Below are positions 1 to 8,043 of a DNA stretch of 30,189 bases, in pieces. This DNA comes from an uncultured Clostridia bacterium (GTDB taxonomy: Bacteria; Bacillota_A; Clostridia; Christensenellales; Aristaeellaceae): assembly GCA_946408865.1 (NCBI GenBank), contig CAMJTZ010000006.1:1-30189 (forward strand). The letters are read 5' to 3'. Position numbers and translations under genes: made by a program. The notes beneath the pieces were generated by a model. It saw nothing but the letters and a program-made list of their open reading frames with translations, had not been told where the DNA came from and did no database searches. Every line of letters begins with the position of its first letter. The stretch's first letter is position 1.

Positions 1-2
1 TC

Positions 3-329
3 CTGCGCGGCAAGAACAAGCCCATTTACACCCCCAATATGGATACCGGTGACTACGTGATCATTGTCAACGCGTCCAAAGCTGTGCTGACCGGTAAGAA
101 GCTGGATCAGAAGATCTACTATCATCACAGTGGTTACGCCGGAGGACTGAAGGAAACCAAATATCGCAAGCTGATGGCCGAAAAGCCCGAGTTTGCCGTA
201 CGGCACGCTGTTATCGGCATGCTGCCCAAGGGCCCTCTGGGTCGTCAGATGGCAAAGAAGCTGAAAGTATACGCCGGAGCCGAGCATGATCAGGCCGCTC
301 AGAAGCCTGAAGTGCTGGACCTGAAGTAA
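3..329 (+). CDS. rplM: 50S ribosomal protein L13, 5'-truncated
   Basis: L13 is an early-assembly protein of the large ribosomal subunit that binds 23S rRNA. The frame is open from the first codon in the window, so the gene starts upstream and only about the last 108 codons are present. The visible part carries the L13 core: [19 protein letters not shown], then [19 protein letters not shown], and further on [24 protein letters not shown], a run typical of the family (quoted here in short pieces only as recognition points). It is followed after 24 nt by rpsI, the near-universal bacterial partner, so the two form one operon. Identification is secure; the true start lies outside the window. Confidence 0.97.
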   Translation: MRGKNKPIYTPNMDTGDYVIIVNASKAVLTGKKLDQKIYYHHSGYAGGLKETKYRKLMAEKPEFAVRHAVIGMLPKGPLGRQMAKKLKVYAGAEHDQAAQKPEVLDLK

Positions 330-353
330 GACGCGGAAAGGAGTTAGAAAAGA

Positions 354-743
354 ATGGCTAAGGGAGAATACAGTGCTGTTGGCCGTCGCAAGAAAGCCGT
401 TGCCCGCGTTCGTCTGGTGTCCGGCGATGGAAAGATTGTGATCAACAAGCGCGATATCGACAATTATTTCGGACTTGAAACCCTGAAGATGACAGTTCGT
501 CAGCCCCTGAACCTGACCAATGTCGGCAACTACGACGTGATGGTCAACGTGAAGGGCGGCGGTCTGACCGGCCAGGCCGGTGCGATCCGTCACGGCATCA
601 GCCGCGCTCTGTGCAAGGCTGATCCGGAACTGCGCGACACCCTGAAGAAAGCCGGTCTGCTGACCCGCGATCCTCGCATGAAGGAACGCAAGAAGTACGG
701 CCTCAAGGCTGCCCGCCGGGCGCCCCAGTTCAGCAAGCGCTGA
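354..743 (+). CDS. rpsI: 30S ribosomal protein S9
   Basis: S9 sits in the head of the small subunit, and its C-terminal tail reaches the decoding-site tRNA. The 129-residue product has the normal length. It begins with [12 protein letters not shown] (about residues 10-21), contains the glycine-rich [16 protein letters not shown] stretch, and ends RRAPQFSKR, matching the family's invariant basic tail that ends in Lys-Arg. The ATG is preceded by AAAGGAG at about 337-343. It follows rplM by 24 nt and is closed by a strong intrinsic terminator 23 nt after the stop codon, so it is the last gene of its operon. Confidence 0.98.
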   Translation: MAKGEYSAVGRRKKAVARVRLVSGDGKIVINKRDIDNYFGLETLKMTVRQPLNLTNVGNYDVMVNVKGGGLTGQAGAIRHGISRALCKADPELRDTLKKAGLLTRDPRMKERKKYGLKAARRAPQFSKR

Positions 744-765
744 TCAGAAGAAAAATGGCTTACGG

Positions 766-791
766 ACCCTGCACATTGTGCAGGGTTTTTT
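766..791 (+). terminator. Intrinsic terminator of rplM-rpsI
   Basis: A perfect 9-bp stem (766-774 with 778-786, ACCCTGCAC/GTGCAGGGT) with a 3-nt loop runs directly into a T tract ending at 791. It lies 23 nt after the rpsI stop codon. Confidence 0.92.
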
Positions 792-835
792 CAATTCCGG
801 GCGATTCCGGGCGCAAGAAGGAACAACAAAAAAAC

Positions 836-864
836 TTGTAACCAAAACAGAGGGATCATACAAT
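836..864 (+). promoter_or_regulatory. Sigma-A-type promoter of the amino acid ABC operon
   Basis: TTGTAA (836-841), a 17-bp spacer and TACAAT (859-864) lie 50 nt upstream of the binding-protein ATG at 914. The start is served by a GAGGAGGG ribosome binding site at about 898-905. Transcription would begin near 871, after the rpsI terminator, which makes the transporter an independent unit. No operator is obvious. Confidence 0.75.
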
Positions 865-913
865 AAAAGGTGTTTCAAAGAAACAAAAGCGCAATCAGAG
901 GAGGGTATATCCA

Positions 914-1750
914 ATGAAAAAGATCATTGCCATGATGATGATTCTGATGATGCTGATGGCTTCCGTTGCGATGGCGGACGGAATTCCCGGCGTGGAAGAC
1001 GGCGTGCTGACCGTCGCGATGGAATGCGCCTACGCTCCCTACAACTGGGCCCAGACCGACGATTCCAACGGCGCTGTGCCGATCAAGGGCAGCCTTCTGT
1101 ATGCAAACGGATACGATGTCATGACCGCCAAGGCCATCTGCGAAGCGAACGGCTGGCAGCTGGAAGTGATGCAGCTGGACTGGGACTCCCTGATTCCCGC
1201 GGTGCAGTCCGGTGTATGTGACGCCGTTATCGCCGGCCAGAGCATGACCTCTGAGCGGATGGAAGCGGTTGATTTCGCCGGCCCCTATCTGTATGCCACG
1301 ATCGTCTGCCTGGTGAAGGCTGACAGCAAGTTTGCCGATGCGAAGGGCATCTCCGACCTGGCGGGCGGTACCTGCACCAGCCAGAGCGGAACCATCTGGT
1401 ATGATTCCTGCCTGCCGCAGATTCCCAACGCCAATATCCTGACGCCCCAGGAATCCGCTCCTGCTATGCTGATGGCACTGGCTTCCGGCGCGGTTGACTT
1501 CGTCTGCACCGATATGCCGACGGCCCAGGGTGCCCTGATTGCCTATCCGGAACTGAAGATCCTGGACTTTGCCGGCAGCGGAGATGACTTCCAGGTTTCC
1601 GATGAGGAGATCAACATCGGCATCTCCGTGAAGAAGGACAACAAGGCCCTGGTGGACGCGATCAATGCCTACCTGAGCGACAAGACCGCCGATGACTTCA
1701 ACGCACTGATGGAAAAGGCGATCTCCGTTCAGCCCCTGAGCGAAGAATAA
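914..1750 (+). CDS. Polar amino acid ABC transporter, substrate-binding protein (family 3)
   Basis: This is the extracytoplasmic binding protein of a polar amino acid importer; the following genes encode the matching permease and ATPase. The 278-residue product has a signal peptide (residues 1-21, very methionine-rich, ending SVAMA before DG) and then a type-II periplasmic-binding-protein fold. Recognisable family-3 positions are LTVAMECAYAPYNW near the N-terminus, GYDVMTAKAIC, DWDSLIPAVQSG, and the MTSERMEAVDFAGPY segment, whose Arg normally holds the ligand carboxylate. There is no cysteine at the cleavage site, so it is not a canonical lipoprotein despite the Gram-positive-type genome. It is first in a three-gene operon, and the spacing to the permease is 41 nt. 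The exact substrate (glutamine, cystine, arginine or another) cannot be set from sequence alone. Confidence 0.92.
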   Translation: MKKIIAMMMILMMLMASVAMADGIPGVEDGVLTVAMECAYAPYNWAQTDDSNGAVPIKGSLLYANGYDVMTAKAICEANGWQLEVMQLDWDSLIPAVQSGVCDAVIAGQSMTSERMEAVDFAGPYLYATIVCLVKADSKFADAKGISDLAGGTCTSQSGTIWYDSCLPQIPNANILTPQESAPAMLMALASGAVDFVCTDMPTAQGALIAYPELKILDFAGSGDDFQVSDEEINIGISVKKDNKALVDAINAYLSDKTADDFNALMEKAISVQPLSEE

Positions 1751-1791
1751 TCAAACCGTCCCGGGAAAAGACATGAGGGTGTACTGATATT

Positions 1792-2604
1792 ATGATTGGA
1801 CAACTGTTTACCGATATCGGCAGCCTATGGAACAAATACGGCACTGTATACCTGACCGGTATTCTCAATACACTGATCCTGGCTGTGACCGCCACGCTGA
1901 TCGGCTGTATCATCGGCTTTTTCTGCGGTATCCTGCAGACGATCCCGTACAGCTCGAAGGACAACGTAGTGAAGCGCTTTGTCCTCAAATTGCTCCGGAT
2001 TATTATCCGGGCCTATGTGGAGATCTTCCGCGGTACGCCGATGATCCTGCAGGCAGTTTTTATCTACTACGGACTGCCGTATTTCTTCGGCATTTCGTTT
2101 AAGGATATCTGGACGGTCAGCATCATCGTCGTATCCGTGAATACCGGCGCGTACATGGCTGAATCCGTCCGGGGCGGTATCATGAGTATCGACCGGGGCC
2201 AGTTCGAAGGCGCGAAAGCCATCGGCATGAACCACTGGCAGACGATGCTGCATATCGTTCTGCCGCAGACGCTGCGCAACATCATGCCACAGATCGGCAA
2301 CAACTATATCATCAACGTCAAAGACACCTCTGTCATGTTCATTATCGGATTCAACGATTTCTTTGCGGTGCATAAAATGGTTTCCGGCGCGGTGTTCAAA
2401 TATTTCCCGTCCGCATTCATGGAAATGGCGGGGTATCTTTTCCTGACACTGGTTTCGTCCTTCCTGCTGCGGAAGTTTGAAAAGAAACTGGCCGGGAAAC
2501 CGAACTATGAACTGGTGAATACCGATCAGCTGGTGATGACTGCAGGAAATTACAATATCCCGACAGAAGGCGGAGCGCCTTTTGACGAGAAAAGCAGGGA
2601 ATAA
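1792..2604 (+). CDS. Polar amino acid ABC transporter, permease
   Basis: This is the membrane subunit of the importer, of the HisM/GlnP type. The 270-residue product has an N-terminal leader region of about 20 residues, then about five hydrophobic segments (for example TGILNTLILAVTATLIGCII and the FLTLVSSFLL region near the end). The cytoplasmic coupling (EAA) loop is recognisable as GQFEGAKAIGMNHWQTMLHI followed by VLPQTLRNIMPQIGNN. The region before the EAA loop has the usual EIFRGTPMILQ motif of amino acid permeases. The ribosome binding site is GAGGGTG at about 1775-1781. The C-terminal 40 residues extend past the last membrane segment and are polar. It probably acts as a homodimer, since no second permease is present. 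Confidence 0.94.
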   Translation: MIGQLFTDIGSLWNKYGTVYLTGILNTLILAVTATLIGCIIGFFCGILQTIPYSSKDNVVKRFVLKLLRIIIRAYVEIFRGTPMILQAVFIYYGLPYFFGISFKDIWTVSIIVVSVNTGAYMAESVRGGIMSIDRGQFEGAKAIGMNHWQTMLHIVLPQTLRNIMPQIGNNYIINVKDTSVMFIIGFNDFFAVHKMVSGAVFKYFPSAFMEMAGYLFLTLVSSFLLRKFEKKLAGKPNYELVNTDQLVMTAGNYNIPTEGGAPFDEKSRE

Positions 2605-2616
2605 AGGAGAGTGCAG

Positions 2617-3357
2617 ATGAGCGAGCATATCCTTGAGATCAGGCATCTCTCCAAAGCCTTCGGATCGCACGCCGTGCTGAAGGACATCGACTTTACGGTG
2701 GACAAGGGCGATGTGACATCCATTATCGGCGCAAGCGGAAGCGGGAAATCCACACTTCTGCGCTGTATCAACCTGCTGGAAACGCTGACCACCGGCGAGA
2801 TCCTGTACCACGGGCAGGACGTGACAAAAGGGAAGATCAACGCTTCCGCCTACCGGGCGAAAGTGGGAATGGTTTTCCAGAACTTTAACCTGTTCAACAA
2901 CCTGACGGTACTGGGAAACTGCATGATCGGCCAGCAGAAGGTGGCCAAGGTTCCGAAGGAAGAAGCAAAACAGCGGGCAATCTATTACCTGAACAAGGTG
3001 GGGATGGCGCCGTACATCAATGCCCGCCCGGACCAGATCTCCGGCGGACAGAAACAGCGCGTCGCCATCGCCAGGGCGCTGGCGATGGAACCGGAGGTCC
3101 TGCTCTTTGACGAGCCGACCTCCGCACTGGATCCCGAGATGGTCGGGGAAGTGCTGGATGTCATGAAATCCCTCGCAAGCGACAAGATGACGATGCTGGT
3201 TGTTACACATGAAATGGCCTTTGCCCGGGACGTCAGCACTCACGTGGTTTATATGGCGGACGGTGTGATCGAGGAAGAGGGAGATCCGGCGAAGATTTTC
3301 ACCAATCCGGAAAGCCTGCGCACCCGGGAATTCCTGAAGCGCATCCTGAACGGGTGA
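2617..3357 (+). CDS. Polar amino acid ABC transporter, ATP-binding protein
   Basis: This is the ATPase subunit that drives the importer. All ABC motifs are intact in the 246-residue product: Walker [10 protein letters not shown] (residues 38-46), Q-loop VFQNFNLF, signature SGGQKQR, Walker B VLLFDEPT with its catalytic Glu, D-loop SALDPE, and H-loop VVTHEM. I chose the ATG at 2617 rather than the in-frame GTG at 2611, because the AAAGGAGA ribosome binding site (2603-2610) directly abuts the GTG but lies 6 nt before the ATG. It follows the permease by 12 nt and is the last gene of the operon. No convincing terminator lies between it and the pgi promoter, so some read-through into pgi is possible. 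Confidence 0.95.
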   Translation: MSEHILEIRHLSKAFGSHAVLKDIDFTVDKGDVTSIIGASGSGKSTLLRCINLLETLTTGEILYHGQDVTKGKINASAYRAKVGMVFQNFNLFNNLTVLGNCMIGQQKVAKVPKEEAKQRAIYYLNKVGMAPYINARPDQISGGQKQRVAIARALAMEPEVLLFDEPTSALDPEMVGEVLDVMKSLASDKMTMLVVTHEMAFARDVSTHVVYMADGVIEEEGDPAKIFTNPESLRTREFLKRILNG

Positions 3358-3368
3358 AAGCTGAAAGC

Positions 3369-3397
3369 TTGAAAGAGCGGCGAAGGCGCAGTATAAT
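3369..3397 (+). promoter_or_regulatory. Promoter of pgi
   Basis: TTGAAA (3369-3374), a 17-bp spacer and a perfect TATAAT (3392-3397) lie 45 nt before the pgi start codon. It begins only 11 nt after the stop codon of the ABC ATPase gene. Confidence 0.85.
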
Positions 3398-3442
3398 AAT
3401 CTCCGGACGTCAAAAAACTGTACGTTTTCGGAGGACTGCAGA

Positions 3443-5026
3443 ATGAATCAGTGGAAAAATCTCGACACATTGAAAGCCTATCAGGAAATGAAAAATGATC
3501 CGCACCGCGTGGATCTGAAAAAGGAACTGAGCGGGGAGAAAGGCGCAGAACGTGTGGCGGCTTACCAGGTGCCCATGGCTGCAGGCCTTTCTTTCTCATA
3601 TGCCGCAAAGCAGGTGGATGACAAGGTGCTCGCGCAGATGAAAGTGCTGGCGGATGAATGCGGCCTGGCAGCCAAGTTTGAAGAGCTTTACAACGGCGCG
3701 GTCATCAATACCGGAGAAAAGCGTCTCGTACTGCATCAGCTGACCCGCGGTCAGCTTGGAAACCCTGTCATCGCGGACGGAACGGATAAGCGCGCATTCT
3801 ATACCGAGCAGCAGAAAAAGATCGCCGAATTTGCCGGAAAAGTACACCGCGGCGAGATCGTGAATGAAAAAGGCGAAAAGTTCACGACCGTTGTGCAGAT
3901 CGGTATCGGCGGCAGCGATCTCGGCCCCCGCGCCATGTATCTGGCGCTGGAGAACTGGGCAAAGAAAAACAGCTGCTTCCGGATGACCGCGAAGTTCATC
4001 AGCAACGTTGATCCGGACGACGCGGCCGGCGTGCTGTGCGAAACAGACGCGGCGCACGCAATCTTCGTGCTCGTTTCAAAGAGCGGAACGACACTGGAAA
4101 CGCTGACAAACGAATCCTTTGTCAAGGATGCGCTGACCCGGCAGGGACTGAATCCCTCCAGGCATATGATCGCCGTGACCAGCGAGACCTCTCCGCTGGC
4201 AAAGAGCAGCGACTATCTGGCAGCGTTCTTCATGGATGATTATATCGGCGGAAGATATTCATCGACGTCGGCAGTCGGCGGCGCGGTACTGTCGCTGGCG
4301 TTCGGACCGGAAATCTTTGCCCGGTTCCTCGAAGGCGCTGCCGAAGAAGACCGCCTGGCAGCGGAAAAGGACGCGATGAAGAATCCCGCGATGCTTGATG
4401 CGCTGATCGGCGTATACGAACGGAACATCCTCGGCTACCCCGCGACAGCCGTGCTGCCTTACAGCCAGGCGCTGAGCCGTTTCCCGGCTCACCTGCAGCA
4501 GCTGGACATGGAATCCAACGGCAAGAGCGTAAACCGCTTCGGGGAGCCGCTGGAATATGTGACAGGTCCTGTGATCTTCGGCGAGCCCGGAACAAACGGA
4601 CAGCACTCCTTCTATCAGCTGCTGCACCAGGGAACAGACATCGTACCGCTCCAGTTCATCGGATTCCGGCAGAGCCAGGCGGAAGAAGATGTGCTGATCC
4701 AGGGGAGCACAAGCCAGCAGAAGCTTTGCGCGAACGTGGCGGCGCAGATCATGGCCTTTGCCTGCGGAAAGGACGACGAGAACCGCAACAAGTATTTCGC
4801 GGGCAACCGTCCTTCCAGCATCATCATCGGCGACAGGCTGACGCCCGAAGCGCTGGGCGCGCTGCTGTCCCACTTTGAAAACAAAGTCATGTTCCAGGGT
4901 TTCCTCTGGAACCTGAACAGCTTTGACCAGGAAGGCGTACAGCTGGGCAAGGTGCTGGCCAAACGTGTGCTGGCGCACGATACAGACGGCGCCCTGAAGG
5001 CTTTCAGCGATCTGCTGAATATCTGA
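3443..5026 (+). CDS. pgi: Glucose-6-phosphate isomerase
   Basis: It interconverts glucose 6-phosphate and fructose 6-phosphate in cytosolic glycolysis and gluconeogenesis. The 527-residue product belongs to the classical phosphoglucose isomerase family and is nearer in length to the long (E. coli-type) form than to the roughly 450-residue Bacillus form. Visible motifs are GIGGSD (154-159, phosphate-binding region), SKSGTT (212-217), the family signature GGRYSSTSAVG (269-279), MESNGKS with the catalytic base Glu357, and GTNGQHSFYQ with His388. A conserved Lys-containing QEGVQLGKV segment follows near the C-terminus. The ATG at 3443 has a CGGAGGA ribosome binding site at 3429-3435. The gene has its own promoter and a strong terminator, so it is monocistronic. 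Confidence 0.97.
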   Translation: MNQWKNLDTLKAYQEMKNDPHRVDLKKELSGEKGAERVAAYQVPMAAGLSFSYAAKQVDDKVLAQMKVLADECGLAAKFEELYNGAVINTGEKRLVLHQLTRGQLGNPVIADGTDKRAFYTEQQKKIAEFAGKVHRGEIVNEKGEKFTTVVQIGIGGSDLGPRAMYLALENWAKKNSCFRMTAKFISNVDPDDAAGVLCETDAAHAIFVLVSKSGTTLETLTNESFVKDALTRQGLNPSRHMIAVTSETSPLAKSSDYLAAFFMDDYIGGRYSSTSAVGGAVLSLAFGPEIFARFLEGAAEEDRLAAEKDAMKNPAMLDALIGVYERNILGYPATAVLPYSQALSRFPAHLQQLDMESNGKSVNRFGEPLEYVTGPVIFGEPGTNGQHSFYQLLHQGTDIVPLQFIGFRQSQAEEDVLIQGSTSQQKLCANVAAQIMAFACGKDDENRNKYFAGNRPSSIIIGDRLTPEALGALLSHFENKVMFQGFLWNLNSFDQEGVQLGKVLAKRVLAHDTDGALKAFSDLLNI

Positions 5027-5043
5027 AAAACAGACACAACAAA

Positions 5044-5085
5044 GCAGGCTTTCCGCCGGATACGACGGAAAGCCTGCAGTTTTTT
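5044..5085 (+). terminator. Terminator of pgi, shared with convergent tsaC
   Basis: A 12-bp perfect stem GCAGGCTTTCCG/CGGAAAGCCTGC (5044-5055 with 5066-5077) with a 10-nt loop is followed by AGTTTTTT. The tsaC stop codon on the opposite strand (5084-5086) sits in the T tract. The same hairpin therefore forms just after the tsaC stop codon, although its trailing T run on that strand is weaker. Confidence 0.9.
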
Positions 5086-6121
5086 ACGCCTGAATGATGC
5101 GAAAAGCAGCGGCACGCCCGAGACGGTTCATTACGGCGAGGCCGACGCCTTCCGGCGGAACGACTTCGCTGAAGACAGATTCCATGCCTTCCTCATCGAG
5201 AACGCGCAGCATCAGGAACAGACGGTGCGCAATTTCAGACATATTATTCCGGGAACCGATATCGTGCGGAAAGCAGTCCCGGAGAGCGTCCATATGCTCC
5301 GAGAAACAGAGGACACAGGTTTTACGGCCGGCTGCCGATTCCTGACGGTAAAGCTCCCGGAGACGGGCAACAACGGCATCCGGATTTCCCTCGACGAGGG
5401 TAACCTGGCCTTTGGGTGCATAATGTTTATACCGCATGCCGGGAGAAAGCGCCTTTTCATCGGGCCGCAGAGGACGGAGAATGCTGCCGGCGAGGCGAAC
5501 TTCCGTATGGAGAACGGACTCGAGCATCTCTTTTGTTACGCCGCCGGGACGCAGGATGGTCGGTTCGCCGTGACAAAGATCGAGAACGGTCGACTCCAGA
5601 CCGACTTCACAGGGGCCGCCGTCGAGAATCAGCGGAATCCGTCCCCGGAGATCTTCAAGGACATGAGACGCCAGGGTCGGGCTCGGACGGCCGGAAGAAT
5701 TGGCTGAAGGCGCGGCAACCGGCAGATTGCAGGCCCGAAGCATTGCGGACGCAACAGGATGAGACGGCATACGGACGGCGACGGTCGGCAGGCCGGCGGT
5801 CACTGCATCCGGAACGGCCGGCAGTTTTTCAAACAGAATGGTCAGCGGGCCTGGCCAGAAAGCATCCATCAGCGGAAGCGCCTTATCCGGTACGACACAG
5901 AGTCCATCCAGCTGGGAGCGATCATAAATATGGACAATGAGAGGATTGTCCGCAGGCCGGCCTTTTGCGGCAAAAACGGAGAGAACTGCGTCCGCATTGA
6001 GCGCATCGGCGCCAAGACCGTATACCGTTTCGGTCGGAAATGCCACCAGCTGACCGGAACGGAGCAGATCCGCCGCCAGCGAAAGGGATTCCTTGTCTGA
6101 AGGGAGAAGAAGTGTTTCCAT
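5084..6121 (-). CDS. tsaC: L-threonylcarbamoyladenylate synthase (TsaC/Sua5, long form)
   Basis: It makes threonylcarbamoyl-AMP from threonine, bicarbonate and ATP, the first step of the t6A37 modification of ANN-decoding tRNAs. The 345-residue product is a full Sua5-type protein. It has an N-terminal YrdC domain (about 1-205) with FPTETVYGLG, the KGRP motif (53-56) followed by NPLIVH, VAAPSANSSGRPSPT and a GLESTVLD segment; then the SPGMRYKHYAPKG linker; then a C-terminal Sua5 domain (about 240-345). It starts 6 nt after the prfA stop codon with no strong ribosome binding site of its own, so translational coupling is likely. It is last in a DUF1385-prmC-prfA-tsaC operon, a common Firmicutes arrangement (B. 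subtilis ywlC). MtaB, encoded at 14273-15577, acts on the t6A this enzyme helps to make. Confidence 0.95.
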   Translation of the reverse strand: METLLLPSDKESLSLAADLLRSGQLVAFPTETVYGLGADALNADAVLSVFAAKGRPADNPLIVHIYDRSQLDGLCVVPDKALPLMDAFWPGPLTILFEKLPAVPDAVTAGLPTVAVRMPSHPVASAMLRACNLPVAAPSANSSGRPSPTLASHVLEDLRGRIPLILDGGPCEVGLESTVLDLCHGEPTILRPGGVTKEMLESVLHTEVRLAGSILRPLRPDEKALSPGMRYKHYAPKGQVTLVEGNPDAVVARLRELYRQESAAGRKTCVLCFSEHMDALRDCFPHDIGSRNNMSEIAHRLFLMLRVLDEEGMESVFSEVVPPEGVGLAVMNRLGRAAAFRIIQA

Positions 6122-6127
6122 ATCCGG

Positions 6128-7195
6128 TCACATCCGATCCTGCTGATTCAACAGCTTCTCTGTCTTTTCCGCCAGGCGGAGTGCTTCAATGAAGGGGGTG
6201 ATTTCCCCGTTCATCACATTCGCAACCCGGTTGACGGTCATGGACAGGCGATGATCCACCACATAGTCATGATTGAAATAATAAGTCCTGATCCGGTCAC
6301 TGCGATCGCCCCAGCGGATTTGATTCCGGCGGTCCTGTGAACGGGAATCCATCTCTTCCTGGATACGGCGCTCAAGAAGCCGGGAACGAAGGACCTTCAT
6401 GGCTTTCGCCTTGTTTTCCAGCTGGCTGCGCTCATCCTGGCAGGTGACGACGGTGTTCGTCGGAATATGGGTGATACGGACGGCACTGTCCGTTGTGTTG
6501 ACGCCCTGGCCGCCGTGGCCGGAGGCATGGAAAACATCAATACGCAGATCTGCCGGATTGATGTCCACTTCGATCTCTTCCGCCTCCGGAAAAACAGCGA
6601 CAGTGACGGTTGACGTATGGATGCGGCCGCCGCTCTCCGTGACCGGGACGCGCTTTACACAGTGAACGCCGCTTTCAAACTTCATGCGGGCGAAGGCATC
6701 CTTTCCGGAAAACATCAGGAGCGCTTCACTGACACCGCCGAGATCGGTGTCACTGGCGGACAGGAGTTCCGCAGTGAGACCGTTGCGATCGGCATATTTC
6801 TGATACATGCGAAGCAGATCCGCCGCAAAGAGGGCGGCTTCATCACCGCCGACACCTGCGCGGATTTCCAGAATCACATTGCGTGAATCCAGCGGATCCG
6901 GCGGAACAAGCATGATCTTCAGTTCTTCAGCCAGACGGGTTTTTGACGCGGTCAGCGTTTCAATCTCCGCCGAAGCTTCCTCCGCCATCAGCGGATCGGA
7001 AAGCAGCTCATCCGCCTCCTTCAGGTGGCGCTCCAGCGAAAGGTATTCATGATATTTATCAACCAGGGGCTGGAGAGAGGACCGCTCCTTCAGCAGAACC
7101 TGGTATTTTTCGAAATCACGGATAATCTCCGGCTGGGAGATAGCCTCCTCCAGCTCAGAGAAACGATCCAGCAGTTCATTCAGCTTCTCGAACAT
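6128..7195 (-). CDS. prfA: Peptide chain release factor 1
   Basis: RF1 recognises UAA and UAG stop codons and triggers peptidyl-tRNA hydrolysis. The 355-residue product has the normal length. The codon-reading tripeptide is Pro-Val-Thr at 184-186 (VKRVPVTESGGRIHTS), the P-x-T type of RF1 rather than the SPF of RF2. The catalytic GGQ is at 228-230 within HASGHGGQGVNTTDSAVR. The N-terminal helical domain and the IRAGVGGDEAALFA segment are also typical. GGAGG at about 7201-7205 precedes the ATG and lies inside the prmC gene. The first 16 nt overlap the prmC 3' end, placing the substrate directly after its modifying enzyme. Confidence 0.98.
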   Translation of the reverse strand: MFEKLNELLDRFSELEEAISQPEIIRDFEKYQVLLKERSSLQPLVDKYHEYLSLERHLKEADELLSDPLMAEEASAEIETLTASKTRLAEELKIMLVPPDPLDSRNVILEIRAGVGGDEAALFAADLLRMYQKYADRNGLTAELLSASDTDLGGVSEALLMFSGKDAFARMKFESGVHCVKRVPVTESGGRIHTSTVTVAVFPEAEEIEVDINPADLRIDVFHASGHGGQGVNTTDSAVRITHIPTNTVVTCQDERSQLENKAKAMKVLRSRLLERRIQEEMDSRSQDRRNQIRWGDRSDRIRTYYFNHDYVVDHRLSMTVNRVANVMNGEITPFIEALRLAEKTEKLLNQQDRM

Positions 7196-8043
7196 ACATC
7201 CTCCGTACGGGCAGAGAGTGCGTGAATCATCCGGGGAATTCCGGCAAAATCATCCCGGACAGCGATACCGGAAAAACCGGCGGAAGCAAGCACCGCGGAT
7301 ACATCCGCGGCTTCTCCATATCCGATCTCCAGGAACAGATGACCGCCGGGGACAAGCAGCGGAAGGGTTTCCGCGGCGATCCGGCGGAAGAATCCGAGAC
7401 CGTCCGCTCCTCCGTCAAGCGCCATGCGCGGCTCGTACAGCACTTCGGGCTGCAGGCGGGCATATTCGTCGGAAGGGATATAGGGGGGATTGGAAACGAT
7501 ACAGTCAAAAGCGGCGCGGGGCAGTCCCGCGCAGAGATTCCCCTGACGGAGGGAAACGGAGACCTGAAGCCGGTCCGCGTTAAGCGCGGAAACGGCCAGA
7601 GCGTCCGCAGAAAGATCGGACAGCGTAACACGGAAAGACGGCCGCTCCGCCGCAAGAGACAGGCCGATACAGCCGCTGCCGCAGCACAGATCGAGCACGC
7701 TTGCGCATGCGCCGTCCGGAATACAATCCAGCACCCAGCGGCAGAGTTCCTCCGTCTCGGGACGGGGAATCAGCACACGGGAATCCACATGGAAAGAACG
7801 GCCGAGGAAATAAGCTTCCCCGGTCAGATACTGGAGCGGTTCACGGCTGAGACGCCGCCCCGCCAGTTCACGGAAGCGGTTCAGCAGCGCAGGCGGAAGA
7901 TCAGATTCCGTATCCAGGCGCAGAACAAGCGGGGGATGTCCCGTCAGAAAGGAAAGCAGGAGCGCGCCATCCGTTTCCGGATCGGGAATGCCGGCGGCGC
8001 GGAATCGCCCGGCTGTTTCCCGCAGGAGAAGGGCAGGCGTCAT
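7180..8043 (-). CDS. prmC: Release factor glutamine N5-methyltransferase
   Basis: PrmC methylates the glutamine of the GGQ motif in release factors (here Gln230 of the adjacent RF1), using SAM, which raises termination efficiency. The 287-residue product has an N-terminal helical domain with LSREPLQYLTGEAYFLG and VDSRVLIPRPETEEL (about 65-100), a SAM-binding loop DLCCGSGCIGLSLA (118-131), and the catalytic NPPY (185-188) within SNPPYIPSDEY. The start codon overlaps the stop of the upstream DUF1385 gene as ATGA, and the 3' end overlaps prfA by 16 nt, so the chain is translationally coupled. Confidence 0.97.
   Translation of the reverse strand: MTPALLLRETAGRFRAAGIPDPETDGALLLSFLTGHPPLVLRLDTESDLPPALLNRFRELAGRRLSREPLQYLTGEAYFLGRSFHVDSRVLIPRPETEELCRWVLDCIPDGACASVLDLCCGSGCIGLSLAAERPSFRVTLSDLSADALAVSALNADRLQVSVSLRQGNLCAGLPRAAFDCIVSNPPYIPSDEYARLQPEVLYEPRMALDGGADGLGFFRRIAAETLPLLVPGGHLFLEIGYGEAADVSAVLASAGFSGIAVRDDFAGIPRMIHALSARTEDVCSRS

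Noticed and set aside
794..813. Tandem 10-bp direct repeat ATTCCGGGCG after the rpsI terminator
   Set aside because: There are two copies only, in a short spacer with no flanking mobile-element features; probably a chance or slippage duplication.
1825..3243. Long minus-strand open frame (472 codons) opposite the ABC permease and ATPase
   Set aside because: The composition is that of an antisense shadow (His/Asp/Arg-rich), and the plus-strand genes carry intact ABC motifs.
3401..3433. Inverted segments CTCCG-ACGT / ACGT-CGGAG that could mask the pgi ribosome binding site
   Set aside because: The expected transcription start near 3404 removes part of the left arm, and the pairing is interrupted by bulges, so a regulatory hairpin is not supported.
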